Of a stretch of 62,513 bases of DNA, positions 26,105 to 34,626 are shown in pieces. The first letter of the stretch is position 1; the number at the start of each line of letters is the position of its first letter. This stretch comes from Opitutus sp. GAS368 (GTDB lineage Bacteria; Verrucomicrobiota; Verrucomicrobiia; Chthoniobacterales; Chthoniobacteraceae). The position numbers and the translations under genes were made by a program. Where the stretch lies: NCBI GenBank assembly GCA_943329925.2, contig CALQFT020000003.1, positions 1-62,513 of the forward strand, written 5' to 3'. The notes below the pieces were generated by a model. That model saw only the letters and a program-made list of their open reading frames with translations, made no database searches and had not been told where the DNA came from.

Positions 26105-28258
26105 TTATTTAGCTTTCCTTGAATATTTTCCAGGTTTTTTGACCTTCTTTTGTGGAGTCGGTGCAATGCCCGAGGCGCCCTTGAGTTCGCGAATTTGATC
26201 CCGCAACAAGGCTGCCTTTTCGTACTCCAACTGTCCCGCCGCTTTCACCATGTCGGCCTCGAGTTCGCGCAGAGTCTCGGCTATATCCATCGTACCGGAA
26301 GCCGTCGAACCCTCCGCACTCCCATCCGAGCTGCGCAAAATTGTGTGCAAACTTTCCTGCACCGCGCGGCGCACGCTGCGCGGAGTAATTCCGTGTTTGG
26401 CGTTGTGCTCCATTTGCTTGGCGCGCCGGTATTCCGTGATGTTGAGCAGTGCGCGGATGCTTTTAGTGAGGGTATCTGCGAATAAATAAACCTGTCCGTT
26501 GATATGGCGCGCCGCTCGGCCAGCGGTCTGGATGAGGGAAGTTTGCGAGCGTAAAAAGCCCTCCTTATCCGCATCCAAAATGCAGACAAGCGACACCTCC
26601 GGAAGGTCGAGTCCTTCACGCAAAAGATTGATCCCCACCAGAATATCGAAGTCACCGGCGCGCAGGCCACGCAGAATTTCCACTCGCTCGATGGTGTCGA
26701 TGTCGCTGTGGAGATAGCGCACCTTTAACCCCACATCTTTGAGATACTCGGCCAATTCCTCCGCTGTCCGTTTGGTTAGGGTGGTAATGAGCACGCGCTC
26801 TCGCAACTCGGTGCGTTGCCGGCACAGTTCGATGGTTTCGTCGATCTGGTCCTGCAGCGGCCGCACGGTAATCTGGGGATCCAACAAACCGGTAGGGCGG
26901 ATGATTTGTTCGGCAATAAGGACGGCTCCTGGAGTGGTGACATCGAACTGCTCAACGGGCGTGCCCGTGGCTGAAATGCGCTGCAGTGGCGCGTCGTTAC
27001 TTTCGCCAAGTCCCGCCTTTTGGAGCGGCAAAAAGGTGGTGTTGCCCACGATGGAATTCCGCATCTCAAACACACCCGGAGTTGCGCTGATGTAGAGTGC
27101 TTGGTTGGTCATTCCCATAAACTCTGGAAAGTTTAACGGTCTGTTGTCCAACGCACTGGGGAGACGAAAGCCGTGTTCCACCAAGGTCGTCTTGCGCACA
27201 CGGTCGCCCTCGTACATACCGCCCACTTGCGAAAGCGTCGTGTGAGACTCGTCGACCATCAACAGGTAATCTTTCGGGAAAAAGTCCAGCAACGTGTACG
27301 GACAAGAACCGGGAGGCCGGCCGGTGAGATGCCGTGAATAATTTTCGATGCCGCTGCAAAAGCCCATCTCCTGCATCATCTCCAAGTCGTATTCTGTGCG
27401 CATACGAATCCGCTGCGCTTCAAGTAGTTTTCCGCGTGATTCAAACCACGGCACCCGCTCTTCCAGCTCGGCGCGGATGGAGCGCATTGCGGTTTGCAGC
27501 TTTTCCGCTGGAGTGACGAACTGTTTCGCTGGGAACAAAGTAAACACAGTGAGTTGACCGTAAGCGTGTCCCGTAAGCGGATCGAACTTGGTGATGCGGT
27601 CCACCTCGTCTCCAAAAAACTCGATGCGCACCGCCTCGTCCTCCTCGGAGCCCGCCTGGATTTCCACGGTATCTCCCCTTACGCGAAATTTTCCGCGTCC
27701 GAAATCGTAGTCGTTGCGCTCGTAAAGCATCTCGATTAGCTTAAGTAAAAGCACTTCTCGAGCAAGTACTTGCCCCGACCTTATGGTGAGCAGCATTTCG
27801 AGAAAATCCATGGGCGAAGCCAGGCCGTAGATACAGGAAACAGAAGCCACCACCAGCACGTCTCTGCGCGTCAAAAGTGAGGAGGTGGTGGAGAGGCGCA
27901 GGCGCTCGATTTCCTCGTTAATTGAGGAATCTTTTTCAATATAAGTATCAGTGGTTGGGATGTATGCCTCGGGCTGGTAATAGTCGAAGTAGGAGACAAA
28001 GTATTCCACCGCGTTGTTCGGGAAGAACTGTTTGAATTCCGAGTAGAGTTGGGCGGCAAGGGTTTTGTTGTGGGAGATGACAAGGGTGGGGCGGTCGAGA
28101 TTCTGGATGATATTAGCGGCAGTAAATGTTTTGCCAGAACCTGTTACGCCAAGAAGCGTCTGGTGCCGGTTGCCTGCCTCAAGGGAGCGGGTCAATTTGG
28201 CGATGGCCTGTCCCTGGTCGCCGCAGGGTTGATATTCGGAGGCTAGCTCAAAGGGCAT
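26105..28258 (-). CDS. uvrB: excinuclease ABC subunit UvrB
   Basis: UvrB is the damage-verifying helicase of nucleotide excision repair. Seen in order: Walker A LLGVTGSGKT (residues 35-44), the beta-hairpin region with YFVSYFDYYQPEAYIP, helicase motifs including FLLMVDESHTT-like KDYLLMVDESHTTLSQVGGM, GINLLREGLDLPEVSLV and TAGRAARH, and a C-terminal UVR helix pair that binds UvrC (ELEADMVKAAGQLEYEKAA). The 717-aa length is slightly long because of a basic tail. The ATG at 28258 (MPFELASEYQ) is the family start; 29 further in-frame codons upstream are not conserved in style. uvrA lies 13 kb away; uvrC is not in the window. Confidence 0.97.
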   Translation of the reverse strand: MPFELASEYQPCGDQGQAIAKLTRSLEAGNRHQTLLGVTGSGKTFTAANIIQNLDRPTLVISHNKTLAAQLYSEFKQFFPNNAVEYFVSYFDYYQPEAYIPTTDTYIEKDSSINEEIERLRLSTTSSLLTRRDVLVVASVSCIYGLASPMDFLEMLLTIRSGQVLAREVLLLKLIEMLYERNDYDFGRGKFRVRGDTVEIQAGSEEDEAVRIEFFGDEVDRITKFDPLTGHAYGQLTVFTLFPAKQFVTPAEKLQTAMRSIRAELEERVPWFESRGKLLEAQRIRMRTEYDLEMMQEMGFCSGIENYSRHLTGRPPGSCPYTLLDFFPKDYLLMVDESHTTLSQVGGMYEGDRVRKTTLVEHGFRLPSALDNRPLNFPEFMGMTNQALYISATPGVFEMRNSIVGNTTFLPLQKAGLGESNDAPLQRISATGTPVEQFDVTTPGAVLIAEQIIRPTGLLDPQITVRPLQDQIDETIELCRQRTELRERVLITTLTKRTAEELAEYLKDVGLKVRYLHSDIDTIERVEILRGLRAGDFDILVGINLLREGLDLPEVSLVCILDADKEGFLRSQTSLIQTAGRAARHINGQVYLFADTLTKSIRALLNITEYRRAKQMEHNAKHGITPRSVRRAVQESLHTILRSSDGSAEGSTASGTMDIAETLRELEADMVKAAGQLEYEKAALLRDQIRELKGASGIAPTPQKKVKKPGKYSRKAK

Positions 28259-28321
28259 TCGCACAGCATAGCGTAGAGTGTGTGTTGGGCAACGTGGTCT
28301 GCGAGGAGTCGGCGAGGGAGT

Positions 28322-28351
28322 GCAATGCGGCGCAATGCGGCGCATTGCGGC
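28322..28351 (+). repeat. three tandem 10-bp units
   Basis: GCAATGCGGC, GCAATGCGGC and GCATTGCGGC follow each other in the gap between the divergent uvrB and isomerase-like genes. Either a slippage product or a protein-binding site; nothing else supports a function. Confidence 0.4.
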
Positions 28352-28429
28352 TCAAAAGGCAGGAGAGGATTGCAGCGGGGCCTCTTGTTGCAGAAGATGC
28401 GATCCCACAGCCTCCTGTATCCAATCCTG

Positions 28430-30031
28430 ATGAAAACGGTCTACCTCCTTGCCAACGGTGATTTGCGCCAATCCGCGAATCAAAAATGCGAAGCCGCCCA
28501 AGCCGCCATGGAGCTGCAAATTAAAGCGGCCCTCGAGGCCGAAGGTTGGAGGGTGCAACGCGCACACTCTTTCGACGTGCTGAAGGGGCATGGGTTCATT
28601 GACAGCCAAAAGTATGGCATGGAGGTGTTTTTGAATATTCCACCGGATGCGCCGCTCATCGTGGCCGAGGCAGTGTGGCAATACAGCCACCATGTTCTGC
28701 CGGGGCTCTTGACTCACAAAGGGCCGATTCTGACGTTGGCTAATTGGAGCGGGACGTGGCCCGGTCTGGTGGGGATGTTGAACCTGAACGGCTCGCTCCA
28801 AAAAGCGGGGGTGAAATACAGTACGCTTTGGAGCGAGCACTTTGAGGATCGTTTCTTTCGCAAAGGCCTCAAGCACTGGCTCGAAAAGGGGCGCCTCAAG
28901 CACGACACTTCCCATGTGCGCGAACTGGCGAATTGCAAAGTGCCAAGCCTTGCGAAACGCGAGGGCGTGCGATTTGCGAAAGGCTTGTTGAAGTATAAGG
29001 CGATCATGGGCGTGTTCGATGAGGGCTGTATGGGGATGTATAATGCGATCATTCCCGACGAGTTACTGCACAAGGTTGGCGTATTCAAAGAGCGCCTCAG
29101 TCAGTCCACCCTTTATGCGGCAATGCTGGAGGTCACCGACAAGGAGGCGGCGGCTGTGTACGAGTGGTACGTCCAGCACGGCGTGGAATTCAAACTTGGT
29201 CGCTCTGAGCTGGAGTCCCTAACGCGCAAGCAGGTTTTACTGCAGTGCAAAATGTATATCGCGGCGGTGCGGCTTGCGGAGACCTTCGGGTGCGCGACAA
29301 TTGGAATTCAGTATCAGCAGGGGCTCAAGGATTTGGTGCCGGCGTCGGATTTGGTGGAGGGTACTTTAAACAACTCCCTGCGGCCCCCCGTGTACATGCC
29401 CGGCGGTGCTGAGGAATTGTACGAAGGGGAGGCGTTGCCCCACTTTAACGAGGTGGACGAATGCGCGGGCCTGGATGGGTTGGTGACTTACCGGTTGTGG
29501 CGGCAATTGGGTTTTGAGCCGGAGAATACGCTGCACGACTTGCGGTGGGGGCGTTCTTACCAGTTTGAGGACGGGCGGGAGGAATACGTTTGGGTGTTTT
29601 TGATTTCAGGCGCGGCACCACCTGCGCATTTCATCGGAGGCTGGGCTGGAGCGGTGAGCGAGCGCCAGCCGGCCATGTATTTCCGCCTTGGCGGTGGGAC
29701 GTTAAAGGGGGTTAGCAAACCGGGTTGGATTGTGTGGAGCAGGGTTTATGTGGTCGACGGCGTCCTGCGTTTTGACACGGGTTTGGGAGAGGTGGTGGAG
29801 TTGCCGCAACAGGAGACCGAGGAGCGTTGGGCGCTGACGACGTCGCAATGGCCCATCATGCACGCGGTGCTGAAAGGGATTTCGCGGGATCAAATGATGG
29901 CGCGCCATCCGTCGAACCACATCCAAGTTGTTTACGCACCTGATGAGGCGGGGGCCCGGCTGGGATTGTTCGCCAAGGCCAGCGCCATGGCGGCGTTGGG
30001 TCTGGAAGTGTTCCTCTGCGGAGACGTCTAA
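28430..30031 (+). CDS. L-fucose/L-arabinose isomerase-like protein
   Basis: A 533-aa cytoplasmic protein that resembles the FucI/AraA superfamily in length and in segments such as VFDEGCMGMYNAIIPDELL, CATIGIQYQQGLKDLVPASD, and a C-terminal half with WGRSYQFEDGREEYVWVFLISG. I cannot place the metal ligands with certainty. The class II aldolase gene starts 2 bp after its stop, the pairing expected for an aldose-ketose isomerase and a sugar-phosphate aldolase in fucose-like sugar breakdown, although no kinase is adjacent. The ATG at 28430 is used because the upstream in-frame part is arginine-rich noise. Specific sugar unknown. Confidence 0.65.
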   Translation: MKTVYLLANGDLRQSANQKCEAAQAAMELQIKAALEAEGWRVQRAHSFDVLKGHGFIDSQKYGMEVFLNIPPDAPLIVAEAVWQYSHHVLPGLLTHKGPILTLANWSGTWPGLVGMLNLNGSLQKAGVKYSTLWSEHFEDRFFRKGLKHWLEKGRLKHDTSHVRELANCKVPSLAKREGVRFAKGLLKYKAIMGVFDEGCMGMYNAIIPDELLHKVGVFKERLSQSTLYAAMLEVTDKEAAAVYEWYVQHGVEFKLGRSELESLTRKQVLLQCKMYIAAVRLAETFGCATIGIQYQQGLKDLVPASDLVEGTLNNSLRPPVYMPGGAEELYEGEALPHFNEVDECAGLDGLVTYRLWRQLGFEPENTLHDLRWGRSYQFEDGREEYVWVFLISGAAPPAHFIGGWAGAVSERQPAMYFRLGGGTLKGVSKPGWIVWSRVYVVDGVLRFDTGLGEVVELPQQETEERWALTTSQWPIMHAVLKGISRDQMMARHPSNHIQVVYAPDEAGARLGLFAKASAMAALGLEVFLCGDV

Positions 30032-30033
30032 CC

Positions 30034-30795
30034 ATGAGCCGCACCAACGAAAAACGGGCCACACTTCTCGCGCTTTCGCACGAGTTGGGGGCGGAACATC
30101 GGGATCTCGCTATTTTGGGTGAAGGCAACACGTCGGCCCGTCTCGAACATGGGCGGTTTCTGGTCAAGGCCAGCGGCTGCAACTTGGGAACGCTTGGCGC
30201 CGAGGATCTTGTCGAATGCGATTCCGCGCCGCTGCTGGAACTGCTTAATCACACTGATGCCACCGATGCAGACGTGGATCGCGCCGTGATGGGTTGCCGC
30301 ATCGATCCGAATGCCCGCCGACCCTCGGTGGAAGCGCTGTTTCATGCGTACTTTCTCTCGCTACCCAACGTGGAGTTTGTCGGTCACACGCATCCCACCG
30401 CGATCAACGCGGTGCTTTGTTCTACGCGAGCCCGCGACTTTGCGCAGAAGCGGACGTTTCCGGATGAAGTTGTGTGCTGCGGTCCGGCTTCGGTGTTCGT
30501 GCCCTACACGGATCCGGGACTGTGGCTGGGGCAGGAGATCCGCACGCAAACGGAGAGGTTTTTGCGGGAGCATGGCGTTCCGCCACGGGTGGTTTTGCTG
30601 GAGAGTCATGGAGTGATCACTCTTGGCGCTTCCCCAGAAGCAGTTAAGGCCGCGATGTTTATGGCGGTCAAAGCGGCGCGTATTTTTGCGGGCGCGGCGG
30701 CCTTGGGCGGTCCTGTCTTTTTGTCGGACGCCACGGTGTCGCGCATTGGCGGGCGCAAGGACGAGCATTACCGGCAGGCGGCGCTGAAGCTGTAA
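30034..30795 (+). CDS. class II aldolase/adducin family protein
   Basis: A 253-aa zinc-dependent aldolase-fold protein. The phosphate-binding GEGNTSAR (29-36), catalytic-type Glu100 in PSVEALFH, metal ligands His118 and His120 in GHTHPT, and His192 in LLESHGVITLG are all present, so the active site seems intact. The family includes L-fuculose-1-phosphate and L-rhamnulose-1-phosphate aldolases as well as dehydratases. Partner of the isomerase-like gene upstream (2-bp gap). Its TAA stop forms the first bases of a long palindrome. Confidence 0.88.
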   Translation: MSRTNEKRATLLALSHELGAEHRDLAILGEGNTSARLEHGRFLVKASGCNLGTLGAEDLVECDSAPLLELLNHTDATDADVDRAVMGCRIDPNARRPSVEALFHAYFLSLPNVEFVGHTHPTAINAVLCSTRARDFAQKRTFPDEVVCCGPASVFVPYTDPGLWLGQEIRTQTERFLREHGVPPRVVLLESHGVITLGASPEAVKAAMFMAVKAARIFAGAAALGGPVFLSDATVSRIGGRKDEHYRQAALKL

Positions 30796-30868
30796 TACCA
30801 TCGCTTAAAGAAAACTGGTCCTTCTCACCCAGGAGAGAAGGACCAGTTTTCTTCGAGATTTGGTATTA
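30793..30868. repeat. dispersed repeat, copy B (full palindrome)
   Basis: A 76-bp imperfect palindrome. The left arm runs TAATACCA-TCGCTTAAAG-AAAACTGGTCCTTCTC (30793-30826). The right arm is GAGAAGGACCAGTTTTC-TTCGAGATTTGGTATTA (to 30868), with a short ACCCAGGA centre. The outer 8 bp and inner 22 bp pair; the bases between them have diverged on the left. It begins in the stop codon of the aldolase gene and could form a transcript-ending hairpin. A related single arm is at 16780. Confidence 0.8.
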
Positions 30869-30957
30869 GACGCGTTGTCGTGGGCGATATCGAAGGAATA
30901 AAGCCACGTAACCTGACCGGTGAGGATGAGGATGTGTTTACAAAAATCCGCGCAAGT

Positions 30958-31791
30958 TCATTCCAGCAATTCCATAGAGAAATCAATTGCACGCGCCGAA
31001 TGCGTTAACGCTCCAACTGAAATGAAATCCACGCCCGTACCCGCGATGGCGGCAACCGTTTCCAAGGTCACGCCGCCGGAGGCCTCCAGCAGCACATTCG
31101 GCGAGCGTTTCGCGGTCATGTCCACCGCCGTGAGTAGAGCCTCCAGTGGCATGTTGTCTAGCAGGATGACATCCACATCGCGCAGTTCCAAAAACTGCGC
31201 CACCTGTACGAGCGTGTCGGCTTCCAATTCGACGCGAACTCCGGGGCGCTCACTGCGTAACCGGTAGATGGCGGCCTGTAATTGCTGCGGAGTCGTCCCT
31301 GTGGCAAGGTGGTTGTCCTTGACCATTGCCATGTCGTAAAGCCCCATACGGTGGTTGGTTCCGCCGCCGGAAAGAACTGCTGCTTTTTCCAGTGAACGCA
31401 GACACGGCACCGTCTTGCGTGTGTCTAAAATGCGTGCCTTTGTCCCGGCGACAGCAGCCACGAAGCGGGCGGTAAGCGTCGCGATGCCGGAAAGGTGCTG
31501 GAGAAAGTTCAACGCCACGCGCTCGGCGGAAAGCAGCGAGGGAAGCGGCCCCTCGATTTCCAGCACGGTGTCGCCGGTCTCTAGTGGGCTGCCACTGGGG
31601 CGCACGATAGTCGTCTTGGTGGTGGAATCGACGCGGCGAAACACCTCAGCCGCCGTTTCAACGCCAGCGGCAACGGCGGCTTCTTTCGCGAAAAGTCGGG
31701 CTTTGCCGAGACGCCTTTCCACGAAGAATTCTGCGGTGACGTCTCCGCTGCCGAGATCCTCGGCGAGCGCTAGGGCGATGGGATCGTGCAT
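30958..31791 (-). CDS. nadC: nicotinate-nucleotide pyrophosphorylase (carboxylating)
   Basis: NadC (quinolinate phosphoribosyltransferase) makes nicotinate mononucleotide from quinolinate and PRPP in de novo NAD synthesis. The 277-aa chain contains LAEDLGSGDVT, LNFLQHLSGIAT, DTRKTVPCLRSLEKAAV, GGGTNHRMGLYDMAMVKDNH and the C-terminal EASGGVTLETV with DFISVGALTHSA, all family hallmarks. The frame continues 99 codons upstream into the preceding gene, but the ATG at 31791 gives the standard length. It follows the small HEAT-like gene by 20 bp. nadA and nadB are not here. Confidence 0.95.
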   Translation of the reverse strand: MHDPIALALAEDLGSGDVTAEFFVERRLGKARLFAKEAAVAAGVETAAEVFRRVDSTTKTTIVRPSGSPLETGDTVLEIEGPLPSLLSAERVALNFLQHLSGIATLTARFVAAVAGTKARILDTRKTVPCLRSLEKAAVLSGGGTNHRMGLYDMAMVKDNHLATGTTPQQLQAAIYRLRSERPGVRVELEADTLVQVAQFLELRDVDVILLDNMPLEALLTAVDMTAKRSPNVLLEASGGVTLETVAAIAGTGVDFISVGALTHSARAIDFSMELLE

Positions 31792-31811
31792 CGGAAGGTT
31801 AAGGCGAAGGG

Positions 31812-32291
31812 TTAAGGTGCAACGGGCTGGAGGGTTTTTGCGGCGGCTTCGGCGGTGGAACGCAGGGCGGAATCGGGAGATTTGAGCAGCGCTTGGACGA
31901 CTTTCTTCAGAGCGATCGCTGCGGTGGGATGGGTGAAGTTCGGGAGCGATTTGAGCAGTTGAAGTTGCACTGGCGCCGAATGGTCGTGATTGAGTGCGAT
32001 GAGTCGCAATTCGAGTTCGGTGTCCTCTTTTGCAAAGGCTTCTCCTGCACGCAGCGCCGCTGCACGAAGGGCGGGCGCGGTATCGCAAATGGAGCGGGAG
32101 ATCTGTTTGGCGTCCAGTGCGCCCGTTTGTTCAAGAAGAACAAAGGCTTCCAAACGCCTGACTTCAGAGGGATCGGTATTCAGCGTTTTGAATGCGGCTT
32201 GCCTCGACGTCTCCGGTTGCTGTGCAAAAGCCTCCGGCGCTTGGGAGACGCAGAATACGAAGAGGAGCAATGGGAAAAGTGAACGGGCCAC
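31812..32291 (-). CDS. small exported HEAT-repeat-like protein
   Basis: A 159-aa protein with a signal peptide (MARSLFPLLLFVFCVSQAPE, cleaved near AFAQQ) followed by alternating amphipathic helices rich in Ala and Leu (ALRAAALRAGEAFA, PVQLQLLKSLPNF, ALRSTAEAAAKTL) typical of HEAT-like repeats. No catalytic motif. Likely a periplasmic binding or scaffold protein. It lies upstream of nadC in the same direction and divergent from lipA. No named family recognised. Confidence 0.75.
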   Translation of the reverse strand: MARSLFPLLLFVFCVSQAPEAFAQQPETSRQAAFKTLNTDPSEVRRLEAFVLLEQTGALDAKQISRSICDTAPALRAAALRAGEAFAKEDTELELRLIALNHDHSAPVQLQLLKSLPNFTHPTAAIALKKVVQALLKSPDSALRSTAEAAAKTLQPVAP

Positions 32292-32447
32292 GACACGAGC
32301 ATGCCATATTCTCGGCGCATTGAAACCACGGACCCTCGGTTTGCGGGACCTCCTGCTGGGCTTGTCTTTTGGGAACTTTCACTGCGAAGCATACTGCTCG
32401 CAGCGCAGCGGTTGATTTCCCCAGCCGAGTCAGTACCATCAATTCGC

Positions 32448-33353
32448 ATGTCCTGTTCGAAGATAGATCCCGCACTGCATCAAACCCGTAAACCGGATTG
32501 GATCCGCGTGCGGCTGCCCTCGAATCCTGTGTTTTTTTCGACCAAAGCGTTGGTGTCGGATTTGAAATTGCACACGGTTTGCGAAGAGGCGCAGTGCCCC
32601 AACCGTTGGGAATGCTGGAGTCAGGGGACTGCTACTTTCATGATTGCCGGGGATCGTTGCACTCGGGCCTGCGGCTTTTGCGCAGTGACGACGGCGAAGC
32701 CCTTCGCGCTGGAAGCCGATGAGCCTGAACGTGTCGCGGAAGCCGTGCGGCGCATGAAATTAAAGCACGTCGTGGTGACGGCCGTCGCACGCGATGACTT
32801 GAAGGACGGTGGCGCGCTGCACTTCGCACAGACCATTGCCGCCATTCGCAGCGTCAACGCGGGGATCACCATCGAGGTGCTCACCCCGGATTTTCATGCC
32901 AAGGAAGAGTGCCTGCGCTTGGTGGTGGATGCCGCGCCCGAAATTTTCAATCACAACCTGGAGACCGTCGAACGCCTGACGCCTTTGGTTCGTTCCCGGG
33001 CCAAATACAAGCGTTCGCTGGAAGTGCTTGCAATGGTTAAGAAAATGGCGCCTTCCATGGTGGCAAAAAGCGGCCTGATGCTGGGTTTGGGCGAGACGGA
33101 GATGGAGCTTTTTCAGGCCATGGACGATCTGCGCGAAGCCGGCGTTCAGGTTCTCACGCTGGGCCAGTATCTTAGGCCGAGTCCGCAGCATCTTCCGGTG
33201 GTGGAGTACATCCGACCGGAGGTTTTTGAGCAGCACAAGGAAACGGCTTATCGCAAAGGTTTTGAATACGTGGCTTCGGGCCCGCTGGTACGAAGCTCCT
33301 ACCATGCAGCCGATTATAAGCCCCACGAACTCGGTGCGAGCGGCAAGGCGTAA
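32448..33353 (+). CDS. lipA: lipoyl synthase
   Basis: LipA inserts two sulfur atoms into protein-bound octanoyl groups. The 301-aa protein has the auxiliary-cluster cysteines C45, C50 and C56 (CEEAQCPNRWEC), the radical-SAM cluster C71-C75-C78 (CTRACGFC), VVVTAVARDDLKDGGA, FNHNLETVERL and the C-terminal RSSYHA with the conserved Arg-Ser. The ATG at 32448 gives normal length; the frame is open 49 codons further upstream. It would act on the E2 protein encoded at 23977. No lipB is adjacent. Confidence 0.96.
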   Translation: MSCSKIDPALHQTRKPDWIRVRLPSNPVFFSTKALVSDLKLHTVCEEAQCPNRWECWSQGTATFMIAGDRCTRACGFCAVTTAKPFALEADEPERVAEAVRRMKLKHVVVTAVARDDLKDGGALHFAQTIAAIRSVNAGITIEVLTPDFHAKEECLRLVVDAAPEIFNHNLETVERLTPLVRSRAKYKRSLEVLAMVKKMAPSMVAKSGLMLGLGETEMELFQAMDDLREAGVQVLTLGQYLRPSPQHLPVVEYIRPEVFEQHKETAYRKGFEYVASGPLVRSSYHAADYKPHELGASGKA

Positions 33354-33540
33354 TGCCCGAACTGGAGGTCTTTTCCTCGCTGAAACCTCTGGGCTAGTTC
33401 CCCCCGGCGCAACGACAACTAAACTTTCAACTTACACAACGCCGTCCCAAAACTTTGGCGTGGACCCGCATTCTCTGTAAATTTGTCCGACAGCAGGTTT
33501 TGACAGGGGTGGTTGCGTTACCTCCCTCATGAGATAAAGT

Positions 33541-33762
33541 TCATAGATGAATGCCCAGCTGGCTCTCATGTTTTTCAATCTGTCCTATAATGTCTTTATG
33601 TGCAGCGTCATAGCTCTTAAATGAGTTCCTGTATGCTGTGCCCCCGAAGACAACTCGTACACCGAAGCATCCGTTTTTCCAAAAGTAGATGGTACCAGTG
33701 CGGCCTAGATGATTCACCTTCTGCGGGTTTTTGGTTTTTGGAGTGGGGCGTTTGCGACTCAC
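33541..33762 (-). CDS. small ORF, possible truncated integrase N-terminus
   Basis: A 73-residue frame starting at GTG (complement of 33760-33762) with AGGGA just upstream. The sequence is basic at the start (SRKRPTPKTKNPQK), then a short beta-rich stretch (TIYFWKNGCFGVRVVFGGTAYRNSF) and a helix (YDAAHKDIIGQIEKHE). This pattern recalls the N-terminal arm of tyrosine recombinases. It lies just downstream of the 3' end of a tRNA gene on the same strand, the usual integrase position, and the region is richer in A+T than its neighbours. No catalytic domain follows, so it would be a remnant. Could also be an unrelated small protein. Confidence 0.4.
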   Translation of the reverse strand: MSRKRPTPKTKNPQKVNHLGRTGTIYFWKNGCFGVRVVFGGTAYRNSFKSYDAAHKDIIGQIEKHESQLGIHL

Positions 33763-33771
33763 CGGTCCCTA

Positions 33772-33800
33772 TATGCACTGATATGCAAAATCAGTGCATA
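33772..33800. promoter_or_regulatory. perfect 10-bp inverted repeat upstream of the small ORF
   Basis: TATGCACTGA and TCAGTGCATA flank a 9-base centre. It sits 9 bp before the GTG start at 33762 and 96 bp from the tRNA. It may be an operator for a repressor or a recombinase arm site; only the symmetry is seen. Confidence 0.45.
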
Positions 33801-33896
33801 AGTTTGGTGTCACTTTGATTTCAATTGCTTTGTTTCAGCTCCCAAAAGGCGTTCCCCATTAGCGGTTTGGGATGGGTTTGAGACGGCTTTGGAAAG

Positions 33897-33969
33897 TGGA
33901 GCCTAGGGGATTCGAACCCCTGACCTCCTCAATGCCATTGAGGCGCTCTACCAACTGAGCTAAGACCCC
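33897..33969 (-). tRNA. tRNA-Ala (anticodon GGC)
   Basis: The minus strand folds into a standard cloverleaf of 73 nt. The acceptor GGGGTCT pairs with AGGCTCC and includes the G3-U70 wobble that identifies alanine tRNAs. The D arm is GCTC-AGTTGGTA-GAGC. The anticodon stem CCTCA/TGAGG encloses ATGGCAT (anticodon GGC). The T arm is AGGGG-TTCGAAT-CCCCT. The discriminator is A and CCA is not encoded. It lies downstream of smpB on the same strand. Confidence 0.96.
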
Positions 33970-34059
33970 TTTTCCAAGCGGGAGGTTAATCCTGCCAATA
34001 ATGCGCCTCTCCGGGCAAGCATCTTTTTTGCCAAAGAAGCCGCGCGCTGGACTGCCATG

Positions 34060-34524
34060 TTAGTTGCGTCCGCCGCGGTGAAAGCGGGAGACTTCCCGCT
34101 GCACTTCCCGCAATTCAACGCGCTCTTTTAGCGAGGCCCTCTGATCCGCCTTGTCCTTGCCCGAGCCCACTGCGATTTCCACCTTTATCCGGTGCCCCTT
34201 CCAGTAGAGGCGAAGTGCCACCAACGTGTGTCCTTTAATATGGGTCTGGTCGAAGAGCCTGGCAATCTGTTGGCGGTGCAACAAAAGCCGGCGGCGGGTC
34301 TTGGGCTCGTGCTGTGTGTGGCTGGCCTTCTCGTAGGGACGGATTTCCAAGTCGAATAAGTAAACCTGCCCCTTCTCCACCCGAGCAAAGGCCCCCAGTA
34401 GATTCGCGTGGCCGGAGCGGATGCTTTTGACCTCGGTGCCCTTTAATTCCAAGCCCGCCTCAAATCGCTCCAAAACGTGAAAGTCACGAAGCGCCTTCCG
34501 GTTTACTGAGATCTCCGAGTCCAT
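34060..34524 (-). CDS. smpB: SsrA-binding protein SmpB
   Basis: SmpB binds tmRNA and delivers it to stalled ribosomes. The 154-aa protein contains NRKALRDFHVLERFEAGLEL, KGTEVKSIRSGHANLLGAF, RLLLHRQQIARL and LVALRLYWKGHRIKVEIAVG, all family hallmarks, and a basic tail (REVSRFHRGGRN). Nine further in-frame codons upstream begin with TTG; the ATG at 34524 is preferred. The ssrA RNA itself was not found in the window. Confidence 0.95.
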   Translation of the reverse strand: MDSEISVNRKALRDFHVLERFEAGLELKGTEVKSIRSGHANLLGAFARVEKGQVYLFDLEIRPYEKASHTQHEPKTRRRLLLHRQQIARLFDQTHIKGHTLVALRLYWKGHRIKVEIAVGSGKDKADQRASLKERVELREVQREVSRFHRGGRN

Positions 34525-34542
34525 AAAAATTTGGCTCTGTAG

Positions 34543-34562
34543 GCCCACCAAGGAAAGTGGGC
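34543..34562. other. small hairpin upstream of smpB
   Basis: GCCCAC and GTGGGC make a 6-bp stem with an 8-base loop, 19 bp before the smpB ATG on the minus strand. It would fold in the smpB leader. Function unknown. Confidence 0.25.
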
Positions 34563-34626
34563 GTCCATCATCTCCGGGACACCAAGCCCCAGCCTTACTG
34601 CGATTTTAATAAATCAAAAGAGCCCG

